64,000 bases of DNA from an uncultured Bacilli bacterium (GTDB taxonomy: Bacteria; Bacillota_I; Bacilli_A; RF39; UBA660), in assembly GCA_934098435.1 (NCBI GenBank), contig CAKOOV010000003.1, forward strand, positions 42,503-106,502, read 5' to 3'. Position numbers and translations under genes: made by a program. Every line of letters starts with the position of its first letter. The first letter of the stretch is position 1. Positions 42,549-52,145 of this stretch are shown here, one piece after another. The notes below the pieces were generated by a model that was not told the DNA's origin, searched no databases, and saw only the letters and a program-made list of their open reading frames with translations.

Positions 42549-43115
42549 TACAAAATTATCAGGTATTAATAAATCAATATAATTAATAATATCTTCTTTA
42601 GTATACTTATTACCATACATTAACCATTCAAAACAAATATTAGTAACACCACCAATATAAAATCTAATAATAATTTCATTAGGAATATCTTTAGATATTC
42701 TTTGACCATTAATTTGATTAATAATAGCTCTATTCAAAATATCATATAAAATATCATTAGTAATACTATTTCTATTATTAATCATTATAGCTATATAAGT
42801 ATCTCTTTTTTTCTGAATATGAAGAAGAAGAAGCTTAATAATTTCAATATAATACTCTTTAGTATTTTTTTCAATATTATTTTCTTTAGTAATTTCCTCA
42901 GTAAGAGAATCTTTCAAACTGTTAATATATTCTTCTAAAAGATCATATTTATCAGCATAATGATCATAGAAGGTAGAACGATTAATAAGTGCTTCATTAC
43001 ATATATCAGATACCTTTATTTGTTCAAATGGTTTACTTTTCATAAGCTCTTCGAAAGCAGTATACAAAGCTTTTCTTGTCTTAATTATTCTTAAATCTTT
43101 CTTTTTTTCATCCAT
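42540..43115 (-). CDS. TetR-family transcriptional regulator
   Basis: The helix-turn-helix is RKALYTAFEELMKSKPFEQIKVSDICNEALINRSTFYDHYADKYDLLEEYI, typical of TetR regulators of the DUF-type with a C-terminal ligand domain. The start at 43115 follows GGTGAGGAAAAA; an upstream extension has no ribosome site. The gene is divergent from the large MMPL-type gene at 43301, and an 11-base-pair palindrome lies between them, so it probably represses that gene and itself. Confidence 0.87.
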   Translation of the reverse strand: MDEKKKDLRIIKTRKALYTAFEELMKSKPFEQIKVSDICNEALINRSTFYDHYADKYDLLEEYINSLKDSLTEEITKENNIEKNTKEYYIEIIKLLLLHIQKKRDTYIAIMINNRNSITNDILYDILNRAIINQINGQRISKDIPNEIIIRFYIGGVTNICFEWLMYGNKYTKEDIINYIDLLIPDNFVNE

Positions 43116-43220
43116 TTTTTCCTCACCACCAACATTATAACTCTTTTCCATACATTTGTAAAGATAAACATCATAATGTCGATTATAATAGACACTTTCC
43201 GACATATGTAGGATAACACA

Positions 43221-43243
43221 CACTAACAAAAATTTTGTTAGTG
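43221..43243. promoter_or_regulatory. candidate TetR operator
   Basis: CACTAACAAAA (43221-43231) and its exact reverse complement (43233-43243) flank one A between tetR and the MMPL-type gene. Length and symmetry fit a TetR-family operator. Confidence 0.75.
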
Positions 43244-43300
43244 AAATATATAAAAAAATGGAATATAATGTTTTGTGTGTTGAGGGGAGAGGATATAAAA

Positions 43301-46300
43301 ATGAAGAAAATAGGCAAGTTCATCTGTAAGTATAAAACAATTATATTATTAATTTCATTAATACTAATAGTTCCATCATTTATCAATATGAAACTAACAA
43401 AGATAAATTATAATATTTTAGTATATTTACCAGACGATATTGAAACAATGAAAGGACAAAATATTTTAGCGGATGATTTCAACATGGGAGCTTTCTCAGT
43501 TACCGTATTAGAAAACATGAATGCTAAAGACATTTTAAAACTAGAAGGCAAAATAAGAGATATTGATGGTGTAGCCAAAGTTATAACTGGATATGATGTT
43601 CTAGGAACAGAAATTCCAGCCAGTATCTTACCGACAGATATTCGTAGTAAATTAAGCAAAGATAATAACGATATAATGTTAATAACATATAATGATGCAA
43701 CATCTGCTGATACAACATTAAATGCCGTAACAAAAGTTAGAGAAATAACTAAAGACACCTGCAAAGTTGGCGGTATGAGTGCCATGCTACTAGATACCAT
43801 GGACTTAGCTCAAAGAGAGATAACCATATATATAGTAATAGCAGTAGTACTATGTATTCTAGTACTAGAATTATCCCTAAATTCATATTTAGTACCAATA
43901 TTATTAATGTTAAATATTGGTATGGCAATACTATATAATTTAGGAACCAATCTAGTATTTGGCGAAATATCATACATAACAAAAGCTTTAGTAGCAGTAC
44001 TTCAGCTTGGAGTAACAACAGACTTCTCGATATTCCTATATCACTCTTATGAAAGTAAGAAAGATAAATATAAAACTAAAGAAGAAGCAATGACCGAAGC
44101 AATATCCGAAACATTCATATCAGTATTAGGAAGTTCACTAACAACAATAGCAGGTTTCCTAGTATTATGTACAATGAAGTTAACATTAGGAAAAGATTTA
44201 GGCTTAGTAATGGCTAAAGGAGTATTATTAGGAGTAATAACAACATTAACAGTATTTCCAGTATTATTATTATATTTTGATAATGCTATTGAAAAAACAA
44301 AACACAAAAGCCTATTACCAAAGTTCACTCACTTAAATAATTTTGTAATAAAAAATCATAAGATAATATTTACCTTATTTATACTATTATTAATACCTAT
44401 GTACTTAGCAAATTCTAAAGTAGGCGTATATTATAAACTAGATGAAACACTTCCAAATACATTAGATAGTGTAATAGCAAATAACGAATTAAAACAAAAA
44501 TTTAATATTGTATCACCAGAAATAATATTAATAGATAAAGATATGAAAACAAATGATATAAATAGCATGGTAAAAGAAATAGAAAAAACACCGGGCGTAG
44601 ACTTCGTACTATCATTTAGCTCATTAGGAATAGATAAAAATTTATTAAGTGATGATATGTTAAGCATTATCGAAAGTGATAAATATGAAATGTTATTTCT
44701 AAACTCAACTTACGATATCGCAAGTGATGAGTTAAATGAACAAGTAAATAAAATTCAAAGTATTATAACAAAGTATGATAAAAATGGTATTTTAGCAGGA
44801 GAAGGACCACTTATGAAAGACTTAGTAAAAATAAGTGATACTGACTTCAATAACGTAAACAATTCATCTATAATCTGTATATTACTAATAATGCTATTTG
44901 TATTAAAATCATATACATTACCATTACTACTAATATCAGTAATAGAATTTGCAATATTTACCAATATGGCAGTACCATATTTTAGTGGAGAATTATTACC
45001 ATTCGTAGCCCCAATAGTATTAGGAACAATACAATTAGGAGCCACTATTGACTATGCAATACTTATGACAACAACATATTTAACAAATAGAAGAAGCGGA
45101 AAAGAAAAAGAAGATGCCATAAAAGATACAATGACATCAGTAGTACCATCAATAATAGTAAGTGGATTATGCTTCTTCGGAGCAACCTTTGGAGTAGGAT
45201 TATATTCAAAATTAGAGATGATAGGTTCACTATGTACCCTAATATCAAGAGGAGCCTTAATAAGTATGGCCTTTGTAATATTAATATTACCATCAGTATT
45301 ATTAATATTCGATAAATTAATAATAAAGACAACTATGAAGGAAAGAAAGGAGAAATCAAAAATGAAAAATATAATAAAAAAGAATATAAAAAAAGCACCA
45401 GCATTTTTAATGCTAGCAGTAATGATCTTTAATGCAGTACCAGTATATGCATTAGAAAAAGATGAGACAGTATATACAAAATTAGATAATACCGGTAAAG
45501 TAAAAAACACTTCTGCCGTTGAAAGATTATCATGTTCCACTAGTGAAGATATAAAAGACTTATCCAACCTAGAAGATATATTAAACATAAGTGGTGATGA
45601 AAAATATACCAAAGAAGAAAATACATTAACTTGGAAAGCTAATGGCAACGATATATCTTATAGCGGTACAATAAATAAAGAATTACCAATATCAGTAAAA
45701 ATAACATATTACCTAGATGGTAAAGAGAAAAAATTAGAAGATATTCTAGGTAAAAAAGGAAACGTAACTATTAAACTAAGCTATGAAAACAAAGATAGCC
45801 ATTACATAAATGGCAATAGACTATATACACCATTCGTTGCCGTAGTAGGTACTGTAATAGATACAGATAATAACAAAAATATTACAATATCAAACGGAAA
45901 AGTAGTAAATAATGGTGTAAATGCTATCGCTGTAGCCCTAGCAACACCAGGACTATCCGATAGTTTATCAATAGCTTCGCTAAACAACATGAATGATATT
46001 GTAATAAATATGGAAACAACCAAATTCGAATTACCAAGTATCTACTCAGTAATAACACCAAAAGTAATAGAAAGCAGTGACCTAGAAGTATTTAACAAAC
46101 TAGACTCATTATATAGTAGTATGGAATTATTAAAAAGTTCAATGGATTCCATCGAAGAAGGAGCAACAAAATTATACGAAGGAACAAATACCTTAGCATC
46201 CGCTACTACAAAAATACATGCCAACGTGCAAGAAATAAATAATACAATCGAAAATATAGAAAATGGCAATATCGATACAAAAGAAGGATTAGAATCTTTA

Positions 46301-47116
46301 TTAAATTCAGTAACAGAATTAAGAAAAATGTTAGGTACAGACGATAGTGAAGAAATAAAAGCTATTATATCACAAAACCATGAAGCATTAGATAAACTAT
46401 TAGGTAACATCAAAGATATCAAAGAATTATATGATAATTATAATTTAGCTAACATGGATAATAGAACTATCATGAATTTAACAGAAGACTTCTACAAAAA
46501 CTATGGTTTAACACTAAACGAAGATGAAGTATTCGATATGAACATTAAACTAGTAAATACAAAATATGCCTATGAATCAGCATATAATGACAATGTAAAT
46601 ATATCTAATATAATAGGTAACAATAGTGAAAAATTAGAAGAGTACCTAGCAAAACTAGAAGAAATAAATAAAAAGATAGATGTTATGGTAGACATAATCA
46701 ATCAAAAACTAACAGAATTAGGCTTCCATGTAGTAACAATGGAAGATGTATCAAATCACATCAAAGAAAACTATAATATTCTTATAAGTAAAGAGAATGA
46801 ATTATATAATGGCGTAACAGCCTTAAATGATGGCAGTAAAATGTTAAAAGAAGGCATTGAAAAATATAACAACGAAGGTATTGCAGTATTATATAACTAT
46901 TCAAAACAAGTAGAAAGCATGGAATCAAAACTAAAATCATTAGTAAAATTAGGTGAAGAATATCAAACATTTACTATGAAAGAAGATAGTGTTAAAGGTA
47001 ATACAAAATTTATCTTAATAGTAGATGGCGAAAAAGCCAAAGAAGAAGTAAAAAATACAAAAACTAAAGATTCAAAAGTAACATTTTGGACAAAAGTAAA
47101 AGATTTATTCAAATAA
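43301..47116 (+). CDS. MMPL-type RND transporter fused to a secreted coiled-coil protein (1271 aa)
   Basis: Residues 1-680 are an MMPL/RND transporter with two repeats of membrane helices and large outer loops; FSIFLYHSYESKKDKYKTKEEAM and ATIDYAILMTTTYLTNRR are the conserved cores. At residue 688 a second Met follows AAAGGAG, and the next residues MKNIIKKNIKKAPAFLMLAVMIFNAVPVYA look like a signal peptide. After it come a beta-rich region and long coiled coils (about 930-1230), as in YhgE/Pip-like proteins. The two parts are in one frame without a stop. The TetR gene is divergent. The function may be lipid or polymer export. Confidence 0.78.
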   Translation: MKKIGKFICKYKTIILLISLILIVPSFINMKLTKINYNILVYLPDDIETMKGQNILADDFNMGAFSVTVLENMNAKDILKLEGKIRDIDGVAKVITGYDVLGTEIPASILPTDIRSKLSKDNNDIMLITYNDATSADTTLNAVTKVREITKDTCKVGGMSAMLLDTMDLAQREITIYIVIAVVLCILVLELSLNSYLVPILLMLNIGMAILYNLGTNLVFGEISYITKALVAVLQLGVTTDFSIFLYHSYESKKDKYKTKEEAMTEAISETFISVLGSSLTTIAGFLVLCTMKLTLGKDLGLVMAKGVLLGVITTLTVFPVLLLYFDNAIEKTKHKSLLPKFTHLNNFVIKNHKIIFTLFILLLIPMYLANSKVGVYYKLDETLPNTLDSVIANNELKQKFNIVSPEIILIDKDMKTNDINSMVKEIEKTPGVDFVLSFSSLGIDKNLLSDDMLSIIESDKYEMLFLNSTYDIASDELNEQVNKIQSIITKYDKNGILAGEGPLMKDLVKISDTDFNNVNNSSIICILLIMLFVLKSYTLPLLLISVIEFAIFTNMAVPYFSGELLPFVAPIVLGTIQLGATIDYAILMTTTYLTNRRSGKEKEDAIKDTMTSVVPSIIVSGLCFFGATFGVGLYSKLEMIGSLCTLISRGALISMAFVILILPSVLLIFDKLIIKTTMKERKEKSKMKNIIKKNIKKAPAFLMLAVMIFNAVPVYALEKDETVYTKLDNTGKVKNTSAVERLSCSTSEDIKDLSNLEDILNISGDEKYTKEENTLTWKANGNDISYSGTINKELPISVKITYYLDGKEKKLEDILGKKGNVTIKLSYENKDSHYINGNRLYTPFVAVVGTVIDTDNNKNITISNGKVVNNGVNAIAVALATPGLSDSLSIASLNNMNDIVINMETTKFELPSIYSVITPKVIESSDLEVFNKLDSLYSSMELLKSSMDSIEEGATKLYEGTNTLASATTKIHANVQEINNTIENIENGNIDTKEGLESLLNSVTELRKMLGTDDSEEIKAIISQNHEALDKLLGNIKDIKELYDNYNLANMDNRTIMNLTEDFYKNYGLTLNEDEVFDMNIKLVNTKYAYESAYNDNVNISNIIGNNSEKLEEYLAKLEEINKKIDVMVDIINQKLTELGFHVVTMEDVSNHIKENYNILISKENELYNGVTALNDGSKMLKEGIEKYNNEGIAVLYNYSKQVESMESKLKSLVKLGEEYQTFTMKEDSVKGNTKFILIVDGEKAKEEVKNTKTKDSKVTFWTKVKDLFK
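45346..45364 (+). promoter_or_regulatory. internal ribosome site and start inside the MMPL fusion
   Basis: AAAGGAG (45346-45352) stands nine bases before ATG 45362, in frame with the long gene. The 585 residues from this ATG begin with a signal-peptide-like sequence, so the second part may also be made separately. Confidence 0.6.
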
Positions 47117-47140
47117 GAAGATACGTCTTCTTATTTTTTT
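47114..47140 (+). terminator. terminator of the MMPL fusion gene
   Basis: TAAGAAGA and TCTTCTTA flank TACG and are followed by T8. Confidence 0.8.
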
Positions 47141-47208
47141 TGTAAAATTACCAATTCTTCCTTTAAAAAAAACAAAATATATTATATAATGAATATAGAG
47201 GTGTAAAT

Positions 47209-48369
47209 ATGAAATTAAATATTGGAGTAATATTTGGAGGAAATAGTTTAGAACATGAATTATCTATTTTAACAGCAGTTCAGGCAATGGATAATATTGA
47301 TAAAGAAAGATATGAAGTAGTACCTATATATATAGCTAAAGATTTAACTATATATGCCGGAGGCATGTTAAGATATATAGATAGTTTTAAAGATTTTCGC
47401 CTAATAAACAAATATGCTACAAAAGTAAATATCGTAAATAAAAAAGGAAAGTTTATATTAGAAACAACAGGCCTTATTAGGAGAGAATATAAAGAAATAC
47501 ATTTAGCTTTCCCAATGGTTCATGGTAAAAATACCGAAGATGGTGCCATTGTAGGATATTTAGAGACCTTAGGTATTCCTGTAATCGGTAGCGATATATA
47601 TTCATCAGCAGCTTGCCAAGATAAAGTATTTACCAAAGAAATACTAAGAGCTAATAATCTTCCAACTATAGACTATGTCGATTTTACTGATATAGACTAT
47701 AAAATGGATAAAGAAGATATATTTAAACAAATAGATAAATTAACATATCCACTTATAATAAAACCCGCTAGATTAGGAAGTAGTATTGGTATCGAAGTAG
47801 TTAATCGCAAAGAAGAGTTAGAATCATCAATAGACAAAGTACTTCTAAACGATGAGCGAGTACTAGTAGAAGAATATGTAGCCAATAGAAGAGAATTCAA
47901 TATGTCTGTATTATTAAGTAAAGGTAAACTAATAGGATCAGTCATTGAAGAAATAGAGAAAAAAGAACCATGCTCTTATTATGATAAATATCATAAAGAT
48001 GAAGACGACTCTAAAGAAGAAGACTCATTTAAAAGAACATATCCCGCTAATATATCAAAATCACTAGCGGAAGAGATAGAGAAAACTAGTAAGAAAGCTT
48101 ACAAGGCATTAGCTTTATCCGGAGTAGCAAAAATAGACTACATATATGATCAAAAAGAAAAGAAACTATATATAAATGAAATAAACACCATACCTAATTT
48201 CTTTTCACATCACTTATTTGATGACAAAAATATTGACTATAGAGAATTATTAGGTATTATGATTAAAGAAGCAATAGATAAAGTAAATAAAAAAGACACA
48301 ATGATAAAAACAATAAATGATAAAATGTTTAAAAATGTAACAAGTAAAGATATAAGGAACATGAAATAA
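47209..48369 (+). CDS. ddl: D-alanine-D-alanine ligase
   Basis: This ATP-grasp enzyme makes D-Ala-D-Ala for peptidoglycan. The N-terminus is IGVIFGGNSLEHELSILTAVQAM. Later come FPMVHGKNTEDGAIVGYLETLGIPVIGSD, the grasp Lys in PLIIKPARLGSSIGIEVV, and metal ligands in INEINTIPNF. The length of 386 residues is at the long end, with a Lys-rich tail. RuvA overlaps its stop codon by one base. Confidence 0.95.
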   Translation: MKLNIGVIFGGNSLEHELSILTAVQAMDNIDKERYEVVPIYIAKDLTIYAGGMLRYIDSFKDFRLINKYATKVNIVNKKGKFILETTGLIRREYKEIHLAFPMVHGKNTEDGAIVGYLETLGIPVIGSDIYSSAACQDKVFTKEILRANNLPTIDYVDFTDIDYKMDKEDIFKQIDKLTYPLIIKPARLGSSIGIEVVNRKEELESSIDKVLLNDERVLVEEYVANRREFNMSVLLSKGKLIGSVIEEIEKKEPCSYYDKYHKDEDDSKEEDSFKRTYPANISKSLAEEIEKTSKKAYKALALSGVAKIDYIYDQKEKKLYINEINTIPNFFSHHLFDDKNIDYRELLGIMIKEAIDKVNKKDTMIKTINDKMFKNVTSKDIRNMK

Positions 48370-48929
48370 TGTATGGCTATATCAGTGGCACAGTAAAAGA
48401 AATAGATTCAAACTATATAATTATTGACAATAATGGTATAGGATATCTAATTTATGTACCAAATCCTTACGTTTTTATCATTGGTAAAGAATATACTGTA
48501 TATACATATTCCAATATTAGAGAAGACGAATATACATTATATGGCTTTAAAACTAGAGAGGAAAAAGAACTATTCTTAAAACTAATATCCGTAAAAGGAC
48601 TAGGCCCAAAGATGGCTCTTCCAATGCTTGCAACAGGTTCCACTTCTTTAATTGAAGAAGCAATCGAAACAGAAAATATAAACTATCTAAAGAAGTTTCC
48701 AAAAATAGGAGATAAAGTAGCAAGACAAGTAATATTAGATTTAAAAGGAAAATTAAATGTAATAAATACAGGTTTATTTGCCAGAGAGGATCATTCAAAA
48801 GAATTAACAGAGGCATTATTAGGATTAGGCTATAAACAAGCTGATGTTAAAAAGATAGTTTCAAAGGTAAATTCTTCTCTTCCAGTAGAAGAGCAAATAA
48901 AAGAAGCCTTAAAATTATTATTAAAATAA
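48369..48929 (+). CDS. ruvA: Holliday junction DNA helicase RuvA
   Basis: RuvA tetramers hold the Holliday junction for RuvB. The OB fold at the N-terminus is MYGYISGTVKEIDSNYIIIDNNGIGYLIYVP, followed by two helix-hairpin-helix motifs, SVKGLGPKMALPML and FPKIGDKVARQVILDLKGKL. The C-terminal RuvB-binding domain has EALLGLGYKQADVKKIV. The length of 186 residues is normal. It is separated from ruvB (2097) and coupled to ddl. Confidence 0.96.
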   Translation: MYGYISGTVKEIDSNYIIIDNNGIGYLIYVPNPYVFIIGKEYTVYTYSNIREDEYTLYGFKTREEKELFLKLISVKGLGPKMALPMLATGSTSLIEEAIETENINYLKKFPKIGDKVARQVILDLKGKLNVINTGLFAREDHSKELTEALLGLGYKQADVKKIVSKVNSSLPVEEQIKEALKLLLK

Positions 48930-48956
48930 CACTTCAAATAATATGAAGTGTTTTTT
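48928..48956 (+). terminator. terminator of ddl-ruvA
   Basis: AACACTTCA (48928-48936) pairs with TGAAGTGTT (48944-48952), followed by TTTTC. Confidence 0.78.
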
Positions 48957-49090
48957 CTATATTTTGTAAAGTAAAATCAGTAAAGTGTAAAGTGTCTACA
49001 TAAAGAAATATATTAATATACCAAATGTAAATTGACAAACATAAATAATTGAAGTAGAATAAATGATAATTTAACAGGAGGCTTTAGTTT

Positions 49091-50221
49091 ATGAAAAAAA
49101 TAATACCATTTATTCTAATAATAATATCAAGTATAAGCGTAGTATCCGCTAAAAGTATTAACGATTTATATAATGAACTAAACTCTCTAGAAACTAAAAA
49201 AAATCTATATAACTATCTAACAAGTGACGAAATAAATAATATACTAAGTGCAAGTCTAGATATAGAAATAGTTATAGATACCTTAAACGACGAAATAAAT
49301 GATATAAATAAAAATATAGAAGAAAAAGAAAAAAACATAGACAAACTAAATGAAGAAGTAAATAATTACTTAGTATTTAACCAAATAACAGGAGGAGAAA
49401 ATATATACTTAGAATATATCTTTTCATCAGAAGACTATACCGATATGATATATAGATATATGGTAATAGAGAGGCTAACAAATTATAATAATAATTTAAT
49501 AGAAAAGTTAAATAAAGAAATAAAAGAATTAAATACAAAGAAAGAAAAACTAAATACCAAAGTGACTAAACTAAATAGCCAAAGAGAAAAATATAAAGAA
49601 TTAGAATTAATGCTAAAAAGTATCGGAACATATAACAAAGATAGTATAACTAGTACTATTGATGACGATATAGAAAGAATAAAAAAAGAAATAACTACCT
49701 ATCAAAATCTAGGCTGCACTAGATATATGAATTTAAATACATGCCTAAACATAAGAAAAAGTAATAAACTAAACTATCCATTAAATAAAGGCTGTGTAAG
49801 TAAAGATTATGACATATCAAGTCATAAAGGAATAGACCTAGCATGTAATAAAGAAGGAACTGAAGTATATGCTTCATCTAGCGGTATAGTATCAGCAATA
49901 ACATATAAATCATCATGTGGTGGCAATGTAGTATACATATACCATAATATTAATGGCAAACCATATACAACCATATATGGCCATTTATTAGAAGTAAAAG
50001 TATCATTAGGAGAAATAGTAGACGAAAACACCATCATAGGTTTAGTAGGGGGAGAATCAACATCAACCATAAATGGCGGCTATGATAGTTGTACCGATGG
50101 TGCTCACCTTCATTATGCGGTAGTAGAAGGCTATCATATAAACGATTTTAGTATATATACATTAAATCCAAGAAATATAAATACTTATCCAGAAGTACTA
50201 AAAGGATACTTCAGAAGATAA
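49091..50221 (+). CDS. secreted M23-family peptidase with coiled coil (EnvC-like)
   Basis: A signal peptide (residues 1-20) is followed by a long coiled coil (about 30-190) and a C-terminal LytM/M23 domain. Zinc ligands are visible in SSHKGIDLA (H and D) and GAHLHYAV (His pair), so this copy is probably catalytic. Such proteins cut or regulate cutting of peptidoglycan cross-links at division sites. Cys pairs occur in the outer part (GCTRYMNLNTC, GCVSK, SSCGG), suggesting disulphides. Ribosome site ACAGGAGGC. Confidence 0.85.
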   Translation: MKKIIPFILIIISSISVVSAKSINDLYNELNSLETKKNLYNYLTSDEINNILSASLDIEIVIDTLNDEINDINKNIEEKEKNIDKLNEEVNNYLVFNQITGGENIYLEYIFSSEDYTDMIYRYMVIERLTNYNNNLIEKLNKEIKELNTKKEKLNTKVTKLNSQREKYKELELMLKSIGTYNKDSITSTIDDDIERIKKEITTYQNLGCTRYMNLNTCLNIRKSNKLNYPLNKGCVSKDYDISSHKGIDLACNKEGTEVYASSSGIVSAITYKSSCGGNVVYIYHNINGKPYTTIYGHLLEVKVSLGEIVDENTIIGLVGGESTSTINGGYDSCTDGAHLHYAVVEGYHINDFSIYTLNPRNINTYPEVLKGYFRR

Positions 50222-50236
50222 AAAAAGAAAAAAAGA

Positions 50237-50299
50237 TTGACAAAACAATAAAAAGAGTATATCATATACGACTAACAAAGGACGTTATATGATATATTC
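50237..50299 (+). promoter_or_regulatory. promoter overlapped by a long inverted repeat
   Basis: TTGACA (50237-50242) and TATCAT (50260-50265) at 17-base spacing precede the first MucBP gene. An imperfect 14-base-pair inverted repeat (50255-50268 with 50286-50299) covers the -10 box. It could be an operator, or the terminator of the M23 gene since a T-rich stretch follows. Confidence 0.5.
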
Positions 50300-50434
50300 T
50301 TTTGTTTAGGGGGTTTTGATTATATAATTAATATTCTAGATCACTAATTTTTAATCAAAAAATAAACAAAAGAAAAAAATCATGTTTAAGAAGTTATAGT
50401 CTTTTGCATAATTATAATGGAAAGGTGAGATAGA

Positions 50435-52129
50435 ATGAAAAAATTAAAATTATTCTTATTTGCTCTAACACTAGTCTTTATAACAAGTACTACTGTTTTA
50501 GCAGAATCAAAATGGGATACAATACAGCCAGTAAAACAAACAACATCTGATGGTATAGACATTGAATATCAAACCAAAGTAGAGTTTGAATATGATTGTT
50601 GGTATCAAAGAGGAAAACTAATTTGCGACGAAAGCACTAAGTTAAATGTCGACATTTCTGTAGATGTTACAATAACTATCCCAAGTAATTATGATAAAGA
50701 TACTATTGTAATTGCCCCAGAAGTACTTCAAGAACTTGCAAGACAAAATCAAGAACAACTATTATTAGAAAACGGTGAATATTTACAATTAAATAATTCA
50801 CTAGAACCAGGAGATAATATCAAAGTAAATCTAACAATTATAAATAATTCTAGATATACATATACTTATGATGAAAAATCATTTGATATATTTCCAGTAG
50901 AGAATACTACATTCACAAGAGGAGACACAAACACTACATTTAATGGATTAAACACAGGTGAAGGCTATATAGCATATCGTTTAGCTAATCCAGCATTAAA
51001 AGATTTAGGATTAGATAAGAACCATAAAGTTACAGACGAAAATATAGATACCGCTTTAAAAAAATTAAAAGATACAAATGGTAATCAAAAATATCCAAAC
51101 GGTATTAATGATTTAGCAAAATATTATGTAGATTACTATAATGCAAAATATAATACCAATCACACAAGACTAGATGAGTTTAGCTATGGAGTAATAAGAG
51201 AAATACTAGGATATAATGATACTATCGAAAGAGTTAGTAGAAATATAGGAAATTTTCCTACCTTATATAATGCCTTCCAAATATACAAAGATAAATTCCT
51301 ACAAGATAATCAAGGAAAGAAAGCATATCAAGATGATGTATTAAAATATGCCGGATTTACTGGTAGAGATGCAACTGAAATATTTGCTAATTTTGCCAAA
51401 TACGAATATAGCAAAATGTGTGGTGAAGAAGTAACATCATTTGATACAATGTGTGAAGAAGCCCAAAATGAATTCTTCGCTAATTATGGTAGTGAAATAT
51501 CACCATATATACTAGAAACAAACGAAGATATCTTAAATTTATCATACAATTACTTCTATAATAAAAACTTTTCACTAGGATTAGAAGATGATGAAGTAAC
51601 TGATGCCGATTCAAATAAATATTCTATTGGAGAATATATGAGAGATGAAGATAAAGGCGAAGATACTATAAAAGAACAAATAGGATTATTAGAAAGCAAT
51701 ACAGCAAATGACTTAAAAATGACTTTTTATATAAATGGAGCCTATACATGTAATGCTTACTTAGGATATAACTTCATGATTAATATGCAATTATCATATA
51801 GTGCCCTAAAAGGAGTTTTAGTAGTAAATCACGTTGATAGCGATGGTAATAGACTTACTGAAGAAGTAACAACTACAGATTTAGTAGGCAATGAATATAC
51901 TACTGAAAAGAAAGATTTTGAAGGATATACATTTATCACAGTAGAAGGAGAACCAATAGGAACATATATAGATGGAACAATAAGAGTAACATACTATTAT
52001 GATAAAAACACTGGAACAGGTAACATCGAAGTATTACCACCACAAACAGGATTTAACGGAAGCAATATAACTACTACAAACGTAGAAACCATAACATTAT
52101 ATAAAAAAGAAGAAAGGGAATTAATATAA
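50435..52129 (+). CDS. secreted MucBP-domain surface protein (564 aa)
   Basis: The first 22 residues are a signal peptide. A large domain of unknown fold (about 25-460) contains a helical middle part with few Cys residues. It is followed by one MucBP domain (VLVVNHVDSDGNRLTEEV...ITVTYYYDKN-like). Near the end is LPPQTG followed by a basic KKEE tail, but the hydrophobic helix that a sortase signal needs is not there. MucBP domains bind mucin-type glycoproteins. The last 300 bases closely match the next gene. Confidence 0.75.
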   Translation: MKKLKLFLFALTLVFITSTTVLAESKWDTIQPVKQTTSDGIDIEYQTKVEFEYDCWYQRGKLICDESTKLNVDISVDVTITIPSNYDKDTIVIAPEVLQELARQNQEQLLLENGEYLQLNNSLEPGDNIKVNLTIINNSRYTYTYDEKSFDIFPVENTTFTRGDTNTTFNGLNTGEGYIAYRLANPALKDLGLDKNHKVTDENIDTALKKLKDTNGNQKYPNGINDLAKYYVDYYNAKYNTNHTRLDEFSYGVIREILGYNDTIERVSRNIGNFPTLYNAFQIYKDKFLQDNQGKKAYQDDVLKYAGFTGRDATEIFANFAKYEYSKMCGEEVTSFDTMCEEAQNEFFANYGSEISPYILETNEDILNLSYNYFYNKNFSLGLEDDEVTDADSNKYSIGEYMRDEDKGEDTIKEQIGLLESNTANDLKMTFYINGAYTCNAYLGYNFMINMQLSYSALKGVLVVNHVDSDGNRLTEEVTTTDLVGNEYTTEKKDFEGYTFITVEGEPIGTYIDGTIRVTYYYDKNTGTGNIEVLPPQTGFNGSNITTTNVETITLYKKEERELI

Positions 52130-52145
52130 TTCAGGGGGAACTATA

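Noticed and set aside
45052..45648. A 198-codon open frame on the minus strand inside the MMPL fusion gene
   Set aside because: Composition is that of a reverse complement of Lys/Glu/Asn-rich coding DNA; no ribosome site and no recognisable domain.
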